Made by a program: the position numbers and the translations under genes | From: Comamonas sp. SCN 67-35 | GTDB taxonomy: Bacteria; Pseudomonadota; Gammaproteobacteria; Burkholderiales; Burkholderiaceae_C | Assembly: GCA_001725255.1 (NCBI GenBank) | Contig: MEFV01000007.1 | Location: 62,001-126,000 of the forward strand | Direction of reading: 5' to 3' | DNA length: 64,000 nucleotides | Part shown: positions 63,925 through 64,000 of the stretch, one piece after another | How the letters are laid out: each line of letters opens with the position of its first letter | Position numbering within the stretch: position 1 is the first letter of the stretch | Notes under the pieces: model-generated | Told to the model about the DNA's origin: nothing | Databases searched by the model: none | Seen by the model: the letters and a program-made list of their open reading frames with translations, nothing else

Positions 63925-64000
63925 ATGCAAAAATCCGTCCACCCGGTAGATGAAAAACTCTCCTGGGGCCACATGATCACCCTGGGCATGCAGCACGTGC
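63925..64000 (+). CDS. NCS2-type nucleobase:cation symporter, 5' end
   Basis: Only the first 25 residues are in the window: MQKSVHPVDEKLSWG, then HMITLGMQHV. This start is typical of NCS2 permeases (uracil/xanthine/urate). CAGGAGCC precedes the ATG. With a shared motif upstream and purine catabolic genes before it, urate or xanthine uptake is likely. The rest of the gene continues beyond base 64000. Confidence 0.75.
   Translation, partial: MQKSVHPVDEKLSWGHMITLGMQHV

Overview
The window is dense, high-GC bacterial chromosome with almost every base in genes. The gene content suggests a betaproteobacterium of the Burkholderiales, most likely Comamonadaceae: a DctQMP TRAP transporter, a cbb3 oxidase cluster in ccoNOQPG order, TrmJ next to SuhB, a small H-NS-family protein ending in the GRGKPPRW-type DNA-binding motif, and a short dispersed A/T-led repeat of a kind seen in that family. 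The assignment is by recognition, not by database search. I found no insertion sequence, prophage, CRISPR array or rRNA.

Layout. 1-3416: tail of a broken amidase gene, then a TRAP transporter operon. 3512-5560: a homogentisate dioxygenase-like gene divergent from an IclR regulator, with palindromes between them. 5590-11162: a DUF429 gene, clsB with its exonuclease/phosphatase-family partner, and three folate-pathway genes (folE, nudB, folA). 11178-20979: lipA and the complete cbb3 oxidase structural and assembly set, with FNR/Anr-like sites. 21019-30937: xthA, a small phosphatase, glnA, a CinA-like protein, an EI24 membrane protein, two SDRs, an MDR reductase, a thioesterase and murI. 30949-31485: four tRNA genes. 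31558-37485: the protein quality-control block tig-clpP-clpX-lon. 37686-49862: cysE, a chemoreceptor, trmJ, suhB, a nuclease, diaminopimelate dehydrogenase, an FAD monooxygenase, acnA, an hns-like gene and apaH. 49865-54398: rhlE, a zinc metallopeptidase, pcp overlapping a proline-ring reductase gene, and dcd. 54494-64000: a urate/allantoin catabolic cluster.

The purine cluster is the most coherent system. It holds puuD (urate oxidation), uraH, a uraD-allC fusion, puuE (allantoinase), xdhC, a GntR regulator, an M20 hydrolase, a gamma-glutamyltransferase and the start of a likely purine permease. Four copies of one motif, GTAT(A/G)CA(C/A)TTTTTG, lie in front of puuD, between uraH and ggt, in front of the GntR gene and in front of the permease. 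This predicts a single regulon.

The least expected signal is the dispersed repeat. Copies lie between genes and supply or adjoin stop codons of neighbours (clsB, the thioesterase gene, puuD, puuE). Two diverged copies appear to lie in frame inside the essential genes folA and murI.
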